A stretch of DNA of 64,000 bases from Lentisphaerota bacterium (GCA_018676675.1 JABHEG010000287.1:1-64000); one strand, 5' to 3'. Shown: positions 23,900 through 33,281, counted from the first letter of the stretch. The notes: generated from the sequence alone by a model not told the origin. Program-made: numbers and translations.

Positions 23900-25417
23900 A
23901 TGCTAACACGCCTGAAGGTCAACGGCTTCAAGAACCTGGTCAACATCGATGTCCGGTTCGGCCCGTTCACATGCATTGCGGGACCGAATGCGGTGGGGAA
24001 GTCAAACCTGTTTGACGCGATTCGGTTCCTGAGCGCTCTGTCCAATCAGACGTTGATGGACGCGGCACTCTCCGTCCGCAGTGAGACCGTTTCTGACGGG
24101 GATGTCCGGAACATTTTCCATCGCGTTGGGGACACGATGGCCGAGAAGATGTCCTTTGAGGTCGAGATGATTGCTCCGGCCGAGGCCGTGGACGACCTCG
24201 GCCAGGTCGGCCGGCCGACGGCCAATCACCTACGCTACACGCTTGAGCTGCGCTACCGCGAGGGAGCGAGTACGTGGGGACACAGCCACGGGCCTCTCGA
24301 AGTTGTGAAAGAGGAGTTGGTCCACATCCATGTCAAGGATGCCCCGCGATCCCTGCTGTTCGACCACAGTCCGGGACAGTGGCGGAACTCTGCCCTACGC
24401 ATCCACCGTAGGGGCATGCCGTTCATCTCAACCCGGGGCAAGGCTGACAGCCGTGTCATCCATGTCCATCAGGACAGCGGCGGAGGCGGACGGACGGTCA
24501 AGGATCCTGCAAGCCAGCCGCGCACTGTGCTGTGTGTCGCCAATGCGTCGGAGAGCCCCACGGCACTCTGTGCACGCCGTGAGATGGAGTCCTGGCGGAT
24601 GCTCCAGCTTGAGCCGTCGGCTCTGCGAGAGCCAGACAGCGTCAATGCGCCGCCCCATCTGGCTGCCAACGGGCTTCATCTTCCGGCTACGCTCTATCGC
24701 TTGGCCAAGGCTCACGGTGCTGAGGGTGAGGAGGCGGGAATCGTCCATCCGGGGGTGGCTGACCGTTTGGCACACTTGGTGACGGACGTTGTCGGCGTTG
24801 AGGTCGACCTCAATGAGGTGAGAGAGCTACTGACGGTTGTGGCAACCGGCAAGGATGGGACGCGTCATCCGGCTCGGTCCTTGTCAGACGGCACGTTGCG
24901 GTTCCTGGCGTTGGTGGTCATGCAGATGGACCCGTTGAACCGGGGCTTGATTTGCCTGGAGGAACCGGAGAACAGCATTCATCCCGGGCGCATCGCCGCC
25001 GTGGTTGAACTGCTGCAGGATATCCCCACTGATCCTGCACGCAGAATCAGCGATCAGAACTCGCTTTCCCAAGTGATCGTGAACACCCATTCACCCGCTG
25101 TTGTCCTCCAGGTGCCCGATGACTCGCTCCTTATTGCCGAGTCTCTTGCCGACCGAAGCAGCAAGGGATCGTTTCGCAAGGCTGTGTTTGGTCATCTTCC
25201 CAACACCTGGCGTGACAAGATTGATCCCCCTGGACGGATTGTCCCGAAGGACCGTCTACTTTCGTATCTGAACCCTGGGACGCCCGACGAGAAAGCCCTG
25301 GAGGGATTCTACGCTCAGATTGGGCGTCGGTATCTGAGCGGCGATGACCTCCCGAAGCGGAGTCGTGTTGCGGATCGAGATGACCTGCAGCCGTTGCTCA
25401 TTCGTCTTGGGGACTGA
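23900..25417 (+). CDS. AAA/SMC-like ATPase (RecF/OLD-type, AAA_21)
   Basis: A 505-residue ATPase with an ABC-type head split across the chain. Walker A is G28-PNAVGKS35 within the usual N-terminal pattern LKVNGFKNL. An ABC-like signature LSDGTLRFLAL lies near residue 327, Walker B near 350-360 (GLICLEEPENSIHPGR) and the switch His in NTHSPAVV. The middle region is short and lacks a long coiled coil or zinc hook, and there is no TOPRIM nuclease domain, so this is not a full OLD nuclease. Such AAA_21 proteins occur in phage-defence pairs, but the next gene here is a UroD-like enzyme only 4 bp away, not a nuclease. Function is unknown. First gene of a four-gene operon. Confidence 0.85.
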   Translation: MLTRLKVNGFKNLVNIDVRFGPFTCIAGPNAVGKSNLFDAIRFLSALSNQTLMDAALSVRSETVSDGDVRNIFHRVGDTMAEKMSFEVEMIAPAEAVDDLGQVGRPTANHLRYTLELRYREGASTWGHSHGPLEVVKEELVHIHVKDAPRSLLFDHSPGQWRNSALRIHRRGMPFISTRGKADSRVIHVHQDSGGGGRTVKDPASQPRTVLCVANASESPTALCARREMESWRMLQLEPSALREPDSVNAPPHLAANGLHLPATLYRLAKAHGAEGEEAGIVHPGVADRLAHLVTDVVGVEVDLNEVRELLTVVATGKDGTRHPARSLSDGTLRFLALVVMQMDPLNRGLICLEEPENSIHPGRIAAVVELLQDIPTDPARRISDQNSLSQVIVNTHSPAVVLQVPDDSLLIAESLADRSSKGSFRKAVFGHLPNTWRDKIDPPGRIVPKDRLLSYLNPGTPDEKALEGFYAQIGRRYLSGDDLPKRSRVADRDDLQPLLIRLGD

Positions 25418-25421
25418 GGGC

Positions 25422-26699
25422 ATGCCCACATCTCAGAAGATGGACTCCCAGGTCGTGTCAGGAACGGACCGGCGCACACTGCGTGAGCTTGGCAAACGGA
25501 AAGCCGAGATTGCTGCGCTGCCGGTTCAGGACGAACGCCGACGCCTCTGGGCAAAGCTCAACGACCTCGACTCACAGCGCCCCATGGTCTGGCTCTTTGA
25601 GGTGCCATGGAATGAGATGGGCGTGGACGATGGGCTCGAACCGACCTGCAGCCATCCCTACCTCCGCAGCTTCGAGGTCGCGCTCCGGAAGGAGCTCTAT
25701 CAGTGGGACCACATGCAGGGAGATATGGTCGTTGACCCCACCATTCTTGTGCCTCCAGCCATTGGTGATACGGGATTCGGGCTGGCGGAGGATGTGGACA
25801 TCGAACGGACCGATGAAACGAGTTCGGTCGTCTCACGGCACTTCAATATCCAGATCCAGGACGAACGTGACATTGACAAGATTCAGATGCCTAAGGTGAC
25901 TCTCCACGACGATGTGTGGAACGCCAACGTGGACCTGCTGAATGACGTGTTCGACGGCGTCATCCCGGTTGAGAAGACCGGGGTCAAAGGGACAAGCATT
26001 GCCCCGTGGGACTGGCTGATCCGGGTGACCGGCGTCGAAGGACCGCTCATGGACATGGTGATGCGTCCGGATTACGTGCATCGCTTAATGGACCGGCTCA
26101 CAACGGCTTACATGCGTCGGCTGGATCAGTACGATGAGCTGGACATCCTCGCCCTGAACAATGAGCGGTGGCTTGGAGGCGGCCCCCAGTTTACTGACGA
26201 ACTGCCGCCGCCTGACTGTGATCCCGCACGGATCCGGACGGCTGACATGTGGGGGCGCACCATGTCGCAGATCTTCTCAACCGTATCACCCGCGATGCAT
26301 GAGGAGTTTGCACTTCAGTACGAGTGCCGGTACCTGGAACGTTTCGGTCTGACCTATTACGGATGCTGTGAACCCCTGGATAAGAAGGTCGGGATTCTGC
26401 GGGAACACGTGCCGAATCTGCGCAAGATATCGATGAGCCCGTGGATTGACCTCGATGTTGCTGCCAACGCCATGGGCACAGACTATGTGTTCTCCCTCAA
26501 GCACAATCCGGCCCTTCTGGCCACCGAGGACTGGGATGCGGACCTGGTCCGCCGGGATCTGGTCGGCATCCTCGAACGCCTTCGCGGTATGCATGTTGAG
26601 ATCATCATGAAAGACATCAGCACGGTGTGTTACGAGCCGCAGCGTCTGTGGGAATGGGCTCGGATCGCTTCGGAAGTGGCCGAGACGTTCGCGGCCTGA
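25422..26699 (+). CDS. Uroporphyrinogen-decarboxylase-fold protein
   Basis: A 425-residue UroD-superfamily protein with a subgroup-specific block YYGCCEPLDKKVGILRE and the following NLRKISMSPWIDLD. Its N-terminal region includes LRELGKRKAEIAALPVQ, a helical segment typical of this uncharacterised subgroup. It differs clearly from the UroD-like protein at 13949 in length and in its Cys-Cys motif, so they are not recent duplicates. Cys in that motif could bind zinc as in MtaA-type methyltransferases, which is an inference. The start is ATG at 25422, 4 bp after the ATPase stop; a second ATG at 25440 is possible. A sulfatase follows after 36 bp. Confidence 0.8.
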   Translation: MPTSQKMDSQVVSGTDRRTLRELGKRKAEIAALPVQDERRRLWAKLNDLDSQRPMVWLFEVPWNEMGVDDGLEPTCSHPYLRSFEVALRKELYQWDHMQGDMVVDPTILVPPAIGDTGFGLAEDVDIERTDETSSVVSRHFNIQIQDERDIDKIQMPKVTLHDDVWNANVDLLNDVFDGVIPVEKTGVKGTSIAPWDWLIRVTGVEGPLMDMVMRPDYVHRLMDRLTTAYMRRLDQYDELDILALNNERWLGGGPQFTDELPPPDCDPARIRTADMWGRTMSQIFSTVSPAMHEEFALQYECRYLERFGLTYYGCCEPLDKKVGILREHVPNLRKISMSPWIDLDVAANAMGTDYVFSLKHNPALLATEDWDADLVRRDLVGILERLRGMHVEIIMKDISTVCYEPQRLWEWARIASEVAETFAA

Positions 26700-26735
26700 A
26701 TTGCCCACGACTGAGGTGAACGGAAGGTTGTTTCG

Positions 26736-28181
26736 GTGAAACCCAGGAACGTTGTCCTATTCATTACTGACGGCCACCGCGTGGATACGCTTGGCTGTTA
26801 CGGCAATCCCATCCTCCAGACCCCGCGCATCGACGCTTTTGCAGCTGAGGGGATACGCTTCACCCACTCATTCTGTGCGCATACTGTCTGCATGCCGACT
26901 CGGGCGACCATCTACACGGGGCGCTATCCCCATATCCACGGTGTGTGGGCCAACGGGGTTGAGCTCCGGCAGAGCGAAGTGACCTTGCCCGCCGTGCTCG
27001 CTGAGCATGGCTATGCCACCTGTGCGGCCGGCAAGCTTCACTTCGAAGCCCAGCAACGTTATGCGAGTCAGGAGATCGCGGCCCGACCCGACAGCGTGCA
27101 TCCCGGCCAGACCGTGCCGCTGGTGGACACTCCCTATTACGGCTTTGAGGAAGTCCATCTGACCGAGAATTTCCTCGGCCAGGAGTATGTCGATTTCCTG
27201 ACGGATGAGTTCCCGGAGTTCGTTGATCGGGCCTACCGGCGGCAAGCTGTTCCGGAAGCGGCCCACGAGCTGACCTGGACCACCACGCAAGCCATCGACT
27301 TCATGGAGCGGCAGGCCGCTGCTGACCGCCCCTTTTTCTGCCACTGCTCGTTCCATGAACTGATTCCTCCATGTCATGTACCCGAAGAGTTTGCCGGGCA
27401 TTACGCCCCCGGAGACATGCCTGTGCCGGAACTGCGCGAGGACGACCTGGCGGGCAAACCCGACTGGTATCGCCAATGCTATGAGGGCTACGTGAGCAGG
27501 GGCACCCAACCTGACGAGACCGAACTGCGCCGAATAGTGGCCACCTATTACGACCAAGCCCGCTTCCTCGACAGGCAGTTCGGCCGCGTGGTCGATTCCC
27601 TCAAGACCCTGGGCATTTGGGAGGAGACCATCGTGCTGTTCACCAGTGACCACGGCCTCTCGCTCAATGATCACTGGCAGTGGCGACACGGGCCTTTCCT
27701 CTTCGATCAGGTGATCAATGTGCCGATGATCTGGCACGTGCCTGGGATGGGAACGCCTGGGACAACCGATGCCATAGTTGAACAGGTCGACATTATGCCC
27801 ACCGTCCTCGACCTTTGCGGCATTGGGCCGGAACCGGGGGTGCAAGGTTGCTCCATCGCTCCGTTGTTAGCCGACGACGACAGTGCCACAGGCCGTGAGT
27901 CCGTGCTCATCCAGGAGCGGGAAGCCCCGGATCTCACGGCGCGGGGAATGGACCCGACGAGTGTAAGCCAGTTGGGCGTGCGCACCAGGGAATGGAAGCT
28001 GATCCAATACGCTGGGGGAGGCCGCGGCGAACTCTACGACTTGAGGAATGACCCCGGCGAGTTCGTCAACCTTTGGGGAGACCCCGGATACGTCCGGCAG
28101 CGCATCGCGATGGAGGGACTCCTGCTCGACCGGTTGGCCGGCGCTCAGGATCCATTGCCCGTGCGGGAATTTGATTGGTAA
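26736..28181 (+). CDS. Sulfatase (Cys-type)
   Basis: A 481-residue S1-type sulfatase. The formylglycine motif is C52-M-P-T-R56 (HTVCMPTRATIYTG), followed by RYPHIHG. Metal ligands are suggested by FITDGHRVD at residues 9-17 and FTSDHGLSLNDH. The C-terminal ELYDLRNDPGEFVNLW motif is standard. The start is GTG at 26736, with AAGG 8 nt before it. No signal peptide is visible. It lies 36 bp after the UroD-like gene and 31 bp before a secreted beta-helix gene, which supports a shared role in stripping sulfate from a glycan that the next product may bind or cleave. Confidence 0.92.
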   Translation: MKPRNVVLFITDGHRVDTLGCYGNPILQTPRIDAFAAEGIRFTHSFCAHTVCMPTRATIYTGRYPHIHGVWANGVELRQSEVTLPAVLAEHGYATCAAGKLHFEAQQRYASQEIAARPDSVHPGQTVPLVDTPYYGFEEVHLTENFLGQEYVDFLTDEFPEFVDRAYRRQAVPEAAHELTWTTTQAIDFMERQAAADRPFFCHCSFHELIPPCHVPEEFAGHYAPGDMPVPELREDDLAGKPDWYRQCYEGYVSRGTQPDETELRRIVATYYDQARFLDRQFGRVVDSLKTLGIWEETIVLFTSDHGLSLNDHWQWRHGPFLFDQVINVPMIWHVPGMGTPGTTDAIVEQVDIMPTVLDLCGIGPEPGVQGCSIAPLLADDDSATGRESVLIQEREAPDLTARGMDPTSVSQLGVRTREWKLIQYAGGGRGELYDLRNDPGEFVNLWGDPGYVRQRIAMEGLLLDRLAGAQDPLPVREFDW

Positions 28182-28212
28182 AAGACGGCCTGAACACTGG
28201 GACACACTCGAC

Positions 28213-30909
28213 ATGTTGACGTACCGTTCCACCTTGCGACTCCGGGGCGCAGTCTGTTGCGCCATCCTCGCCATGTCCGCCGCGACAGCGGACGTCGCAG
28301 AGGAAGCGCTTGTCCATCTGTCGTTTGATGGCGGACTCGAGTGCACCGGGGAACTGGCTTGCACCGCCGCTTGGCAGGCTTCGAGTGCGACTGTGGGGAA
28401 ACGCGATGGGCGTTATGCGGATGCCTTCAGGCTCCTCTCTGTTTCCGCAGAGAAGGAGCCGGGCTTTGAGGAGGGCATCCACGGTCAGGCTCTGCGCTTG
28501 ACAGGGCGGCACATGGTGGAGCTCACCGGCTCGAAGTTGGTCAAAGCCTCCGAAGGAACGGTTGCGTTCTGGTTTCGCCCCGAGTGGGATTCCCGGACAG
28601 CCTCAACGCCGCCCTGGCGCTACCACTTCTTGAATGCAGCAGTCATTGATCCGGCTTCATCGAAGAGTGAGATCACCGGGTTTCGTTCTGTCTATTTCTG
28701 GATGACTCCGAAGTCTGTCTTCGCGTCGTTTTCGCGCTCGAAGAAGAAGGGCAAACACTACGCCGTTCGACCGACCTGGCATGACACGCACTGGAATCAT
28801 GTGGCGTTTGTCTGGCGTGAGGGGGCGCCGCCTGAGGTTTGGGTCAATGGGCAGATTGGGCAGCAGGATGGGGACATGGACCGGTCTCCTGTCGCGGGTG
28901 CGGACCACTTGCTTATCGGCCGTCGAAACGTCACGATCAGTGACCTTTCTGCCCCCGGACTGATTGATGAGTTCAGGCTTTGGGGGAGGGCATTGGGTCA
29001 GGCGGAGATCCAGGGGCTGGTTGCGGCAGAACGTCCGGAAGGGGGGCCTGTTTTGGAGACGACGGACTCCCGGATGCCCACGGGCTGGCTTGACATCCGG
29101 GCGGCATTCGGGGCGAAAGGGGATGGCAAAACGGATGACACAGATGCCCTCCAGCGCGCCATGGACAGCCGGCAGGTGGTGTTCCTGTCTGCCGGCGCGT
29201 ACCGGTTCACGAAGACCTTGCACCTTCATCGGGGAACGCGGCTGCTCGGGACGTCCGCTGATGCAGAGCCGTGGAACCCATTCGGCCAGTCAACCCTGCA
29301 GTATGACGGTCCCGATGGGGGCATTGCCCTGTTGGCGGATCGCATGAAGCATGTGCTGCTGCAGGATCTGGCCATCGACGGTAGAGGCAAGGCGGGGATC
29401 GGCCTCAAGTGGATCAACGGGTTCTTTGCTGCCTCCCGTATCTGTGGCGTTCAGATTACGGACACGACGGAGCATGCCTTGTACCTGGCCTGGATGGGCG
29501 TGTTGACGTTTGATGGTCTCACTATCCGACGGAATGCGGGGAACGGCATCACGGTCGGTTCACACCCAAACCAGGATGAAGGCACGGGGGAGACGAACGC
29601 CGTTCATTTCGTCAACTGCGGGATCATCGACAACGGAGGACAGAGCGGGTATGACGGGGAACAGAATGTTGCCTGTGGCTATGGTCTCGGCATCCTGGGA
29701 CACTGCACGAGTATCACGGTTGACCGTTGCACGATTGAGGCCAACGGTGGCCCCGGAGTCTATCTGGGGGCGAACCGCAAGGTGTGTGTCATGGTGCGCG
29801 ATTCGTACTTTGAGAGCAACAGTCGGAAGGTGAGCGAACGCGACCGGGAGTTGCATGGTCCGGACTTCCTGGAGACGTACGAACGAGAGCCGGTTGGCCG
29901 CAAGGTCAGTATTCTCATCGACTCACCCCATCATCGCATGAGCTCGATCGCCTTCGAGAACGTATTCATCGCGGGCAAGCGTAACGGGATCTGGCTCAGA
30001 GGAACGGGACCTGAGGAGCCCATCCTGTTTCGGAAGATCTACAAACCAAATGTGATCTACGCCGAACACGGCAGCTGGGAATGGATCGATTCGACTCCGG
30101 TTACCGTGGCCGGGGTTCCGGGAATCAACGTCAAAGATCCGACTCAGGCCTGGACTGCTCTGAACATCACGAACCAACTGACCAACTTCATTCCGCTCTC
30201 GAAAGACCCGAGCGGACACCCGGGAATCAGCGTCAAACACGGGAAGCGGCAGGTGCTTCCCGCATTGCCGGAGGGGCTGGACCTCTTCGTCGACACCGTG
30301 GAGGGGGATGACGCCAATGACGGTCGCGTGCCAAACCGGGCCTGGGGGGCGGTTGACAAGGTCAGTAAGCTCCTTGACGGCGTGGTTCTCGACACACCCC
30401 TGACCGTGCACATCCAGGGAGAAACTCCTGTGGCAATGGGGTTGCGCAACATCACGGGGGTCGGAGTGCTTCGCATCGAATGCGGGGCCGAAGTGGAGCT
30501 GACAGCCCTGCGCCTGATTGGCGTGACCTGCCGACTCGAAGTCGCGGGGGCTGGGGAGGCCCAAGTGGGCCCTGTGGTTGTCGACCGGTGTCCGGCCGTT
30601 GCGTTCAGCCGAGTCGCGCTGTTGGGAACAGACACGAATGCCGCAGTGACATGCAGGGGCAGCAGTGGCGTGCGACTCCGTGACTGCTCGATCACGGGAC
30701 ACGAACGCGGAGATGGGGTGGTCGCCGAGATGTCGCGAGTGTGGATCGGCGGCGGAGCGATTTCAGGAACAGCTGCCGATCATGGCGCGATCGCCACGTT
30801 CGGCGGGACCATCGCACTGGCGGGCGTCCGAAACGAATGTGGCGTGTCCGAACGTGGTGGCTCGGTGAAGGTCCACAAAGCGGAGACGTCGACTGGGAAG
30901 AAGCCATAG
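28213..30909 (+). CDS. Secreted LamG plus pectate-lyase-3-like beta-helix protein
   Basis: An 898-residue exported protein. The N-terminal signal peptide ends near AATADVAEE (residue about 24). Residues about 30-270 form a LamG/concanavalin-like domain (TVAFWFRPEWDS, HWNHVAFVWREG, LIDEFRLWGRAL). Then LDIRAAFGAKGDGKTDDTDAL marks the start of a Pectate_lyase_3 right-handed beta-helix, with VFLSAGAYRFTKTLHL following. A second, weaker helical-repeat region ends the protein. Catalytic residues cannot be assigned, so it may be a lyase, hydrolase or binding protein for an acidic polysaccharide. The frame opens at 28048 inside the sulfatase gene, but the ATG at 28213 begins the signal peptide. Last gene of the operon. 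Confidence 0.82.
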   Translation: MLTYRSTLRLRGAVCCAILAMSAATADVAEEALVHLSFDGGLECTGELACTAAWQASSATVGKRDGRYADAFRLLSVSAEKEPGFEEGIHGQALRLTGRHMVELTGSKLVKASEGTVAFWFRPEWDSRTASTPPWRYHFLNAAVIDPASSKSEITGFRSVYFWMTPKSVFASFSRSKKKGKHYAVRPTWHDTHWNHVAFVWREGAPPEVWVNGQIGQQDGDMDRSPVAGADHLLIGRRNVTISDLSAPGLIDEFRLWGRALGQAEIQGLVAAERPEGGPVLETTDSRMPTGWLDIRAAFGAKGDGKTDDTDALQRAMDSRQVVFLSAGAYRFTKTLHLHRGTRLLGTSADAEPWNPFGQSTLQYDGPDGGIALLADRMKHVLLQDLAIDGRGKAGIGLKWINGFFAASRICGVQITDTTEHALYLAWMGVLTFDGLTIRRNAGNGITVGSHPNQDEGTGETNAVHFVNCGIIDNGGQSGYDGEQNVACGYGLGILGHCTSITVDRCTIEANGGPGVYLGANRKVCVMVRDSYFESNSRKVSERDRELHGPDFLETYEREPVGRKVSILIDSPHHRMSSIAFENVFIAGKRNGIWLRGTGPEEPILFRKIYKPNVIYAEHGSWEWIDSTPVTVAGVPGINVKDPTQAWTALNITNQLTNFIPLSKDPSGHPGISVKHGKRQVLPALPEGLDLFVDTVEGDDANDGRVPNRAWGAVDKVSKLLDGVVLDTPLTVHIQGETPVAMGLRNITGVGVLRIECGAEVELTALRLIGVTCRLEVAGAGEAQVGPVVVDRCPAVAFSRVALLGTDTNAAVTCRGSSGVRLRDCSITGHERGDGVVAEMSRVWIGGGAISGTAADHGAIATFGGTIALAGVRNECGVSERGGSVKVHKAETSTGKKP

Positions 30910-30944
30910 GACTCTTTGGGGGGGCTTCTCTGGACTCTCCGTCG

Positions 30945-32351
30945 TCATCCGGCGTCTGTGGGGGCGGCAAGGGCTCCCGGATAGGGGCGTCCTGAGATCA
31001 GGCGGTCTCCATCGGTGAATCCCTCCGGGCGACCGGTCAGTTCCCGTACGAGCCGTCCGCGCCATGTCTCCAGACGTTCCTGTTCGTCTGGCTTACTGAC
31101 CAGATCCCGGCATTCGGTCGGGTCGTCTGCGAGCCGGAAAAACTGCTCACGGCCATCTTTGGCGAACCAGATGTACTTCTCTACTCCGTCAGTGAGGGTG
31201 TGGTGGAGCGGCGCGCACTCGATGTGCAGGTAGTCGCGCTGTTTCGGCTCATCTCCTCGCAGAGCAGGCAGGAGGCTCTGCCCCTCGACCGTGGCGGGGA
31301 TGGGAACATCAGCGAAGTCGAGGAATGTCGGCATAATATCTTCGAGACAGACGGCGTGATCCAGGACTTGTCCACGGCGGCATCCAAAGCTCGCGGGGGC
31401 TTGGATGAGTAGGGGGACATGGACCGATCCCTGGTAGGGCACGGACTTCGCCCAGAGGCAGTGATCGCCGAGCATCTCGCCGTGGTCGGCAGTGTAGGCG
31501 ACCACGGTGTTCTTCATGTCCACGCCCCCCAGGACGCCGTTCAGCAGACGGCGGATCTGATCATCCATATGGTTGATCAATCCATAGTAGCCAGCGCGCG
31601 CGGAGAGGAGCGCTTCTCCTCTCAGATCGACATGTCGGGAGTTAACCCCGAGGCCGATGCCGCCGTTTTCAGGAGGAGTGACCCAGTCACCATAGACCGG
31701 GTCCGGGACGCCGGTCCTGAGGTAGCGATCAAGGTAGAATGCGGGGGGAACGAGGGGAGGGTGTGAGGCCAGGAAGGACACGACCATGCAGAACGGCCTG
31801 TCCGGATCACGGCGATCCAGAAAGCGTTGGGCTTCATGAAGCGTCCAGTTGGTATGATGGAGTTCTTCTGCCAGGTGAAACGGGCGGGCGGTCCAATCGT
31901 TGTGCATGACGCCCGTACCCCAGTATCCCGCGCCACCTTCCGGCATGTTGCGGCGCAGGAACTCGTCATAATCGTCGTCACTGCGATGATCGCACATGAC
32001 CATCTCTTCGAAACCGAACCGCTTACGCACCGGGCTTTGGTGCATGCTCCGGCCGATCCAGCCTGTTTGGTACCCCGCATCGCGAAGCGTCTCGGCCAAG
32101 GTCTCATGGCACTCCCATTCCGTACCGACGTTTGAGAGTGCTCGGTGCGTGCGAGGGAACTGGCCTGAAATCAGGGAACGCCGGGCAGCCACGCAGACCG
32201 GGCAGGTTGTGTATGCGTTGGTGAAACGCGTCCCGCTCCCGCCGATGGCATCCATGTTCGGGGTCACAAGCACGGGATGCCCAGCGCTACTCAGGCAGTC
32301 CCCTCGATGCTGTTCAGCGAAAAGCAGGAGCAGATTCGGGCGATCAGCCAT
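30945..32351 (-). CDS. Sulfatase with C-x-A-x-R motif
   Basis: A 468-residue S1-type sulfatase in which the formylglycine motif reads C53-V-A-A-R57, with Ala in place of the usual Pro; the C-x-[P/A]-x-R pattern still allows modification. The N-terminal metal site reads FAEQHRGD, where most family members have an Asp pair. YTADHGEMLGDH supplies the later ligands. The C-terminal RLADDPTECRDLVSKPDEQ is family-typical. The ATG at 32351 is chosen because it begins the first core strand (PNLLLLFAEQ); AAGGA lies 11 nt upstream. It converges with the beta-helix gene and is divergent from the XRE regulator gene, with which it may share control. Confidence 0.9.
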   Translation of the reverse strand: MADRPNLLLLFAEQHRGDCLSSAGHPVLVTPNMDAIGGSGTRFTNAYTTCPVCVAARRSLISGQFPRTHRALSNVGTEWECHETLAETLRDAGYQTGWIGRSMHQSPVRKRFGFEEMVMCDHRSDDDYDEFLRRNMPEGGAGYWGTGVMHNDWTARPFHLAEELHHTNWTLHEAQRFLDRRDPDRPFCMVVSFLASHPPLVPPAFYLDRYLRTGVPDPVYGDWVTPPENGGIGLGVNSRHVDLRGEALLSARAGYYGLINHMDDQIRRLLNGVLGGVDMKNTVVAYTADHGEMLGDHCLWAKSVPYQGSVHVPLLIQAPASFGCRRGQVLDHAVCLEDIMPTFLDFADVPIPATVEGQSLLPALRGDEPKQRDYLHIECAPLHHTLTDGVEKYIWFAKDGREQFFRLADDPTECRDLVSKPDEQERLETWRGRLVRELTGRPEGFTDGDRLISGRPYPGALAAPTDAG

Positions 32352-32490
32352 GGTCTGTGGTTCCTTAGGTTGTTGCGTGGCAGCTGTGAGTAGTTTAGAT
32401 CTGTCTGACGCTAGTACCAAGCTGGCGAAGTCAGAGTACACCTGATTAGAGACAGTTGGCAGCAGGCGATTCCGCCCTGCGGAAAAATAA

Positions 32491-32520
32491 TTGATAAAAT
32501 ATCAATCAAGTGATTTGATA
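32491..32520. promoter_or_regulatory. Probable operator/promoter with three TTGATA half-sites
   Basis: TTGATA (32491-32496), TATCAA (32500-32505) and TTGATA (32515-32520) form inverted pairs spaced by 3 and 9 bp in an AT-rich island that stands out from its GC-rich surroundings. Read on the plus strand, TTGATA and TTTGAT are 17 bp apart, as expected for a -35/-10 pair. The site lies between the divergent sulfatase and XRE genes, so autoregulation is plausible. Confidence 0.5.
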
Positions 32521-32604
32521 AGGGAATTCAGGGGGTGTCTAGTTGGGTAGTTCAATCCGCCATCTGAGAGTCAGTTTACCGTCCTTTGTCTGGATACTCG
32601 GGTC

Positions 32605-33195
32605 ATGACCGAATCACAATCGCCTCTTCATTTGACATGCCGTAACCTTCGTCGTTCGAAGGGGCTAACGCAATCTGATCTAGCTCGAGAGGTGGGGTGT
32701 ACTCAGTCGGCGATCAGTATGTACGAGGCGGGGAGAGCTGAATCGCTTGCTGAGGAGAAGGTCCGCATCCTCCTTGATATCCTTGAGGTTGATATCAATG
32801 ATATCTCGTTGCCTGAAACCGACGAAGGAAAGAGGGCTGAGAGCACGCTTAAGTATTGCCCTGTCGATGAGTGTCCGTCAAACGTTCCTTACGTGACGCG
32901 CAGTCAGCTTTTCTTCAAGCCGATGATGATTGAAGTGACGGTTGGGGAGTCAACTCTCTGCAGTTTTTGCGGGGAACCGCTCGAAGAGCGTTGCCCGAAT
33001 GGGAGCTGTGGAGCGGAGCTTCGGGAGGGCAGTTTCTGCTGGAGTTGCTGCACCCCTTACGTTACATCGACCCGAGCCACCGGGAGGAATCCCGAGCGCT
33101 GGGCTGATGCACAACGGGCTCGCATACGAGAACTCCGCGAGCTAACCGAGACGCGGCGGCGGGGGCCGTCGCGGATTCCCAGGCTTCCGGGGTAG
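32605..33195 (+). CDS. XRE-family regulator with C-terminal zinc-ribbons
   Basis: A 196-residue probable DNA-binding protein. Residues about 9-63 form an HTH_3/XRE domain (NLRRSKGLTQSDLAREVGC, TQSAISMYEAGRAE). The rest contains Cys pairs typical of zinc-ribbons: C-P-V-D-E-C near 90, CSFC and CPNGSC, and CWSC, plus a basic, Arg-rich tail. The combination is unusual for a simple repressor. Upstream lies an AT-rich region with TTGATA half-sites that may be its operator. It starts at ATG 32605 without a clear ribosome binding site. The alpha-2-macroglobulin gene begins 180 bp downstream and could be regulated by it, which is untested. Confidence 0.75.
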   Translation: MTESQSPLHLTCRNLRRSKGLTQSDLAREVGCTQSAISMYEAGRAESLAEEKVRILLDILEVDINDISLPETDEGKRAESTLKYCPVDECPSNVPYVTRSQLFFKPMMIEVTVGESTLCSFCGEPLEERCPNGSCGAELREGSFCWSCCTPYVTSTRATGRNPERWADAQRARIRELRELTETRRRGPSRIPRLPG

Positions 33196-33281
33196 CCGCC
33201 TCGGTAGAGTGAGGATTGGGGAAGGGGACACCACGCCAACGACGTGTCAGTCCGGCGCCGCCCGTTCTGCGGGTGAAATCG

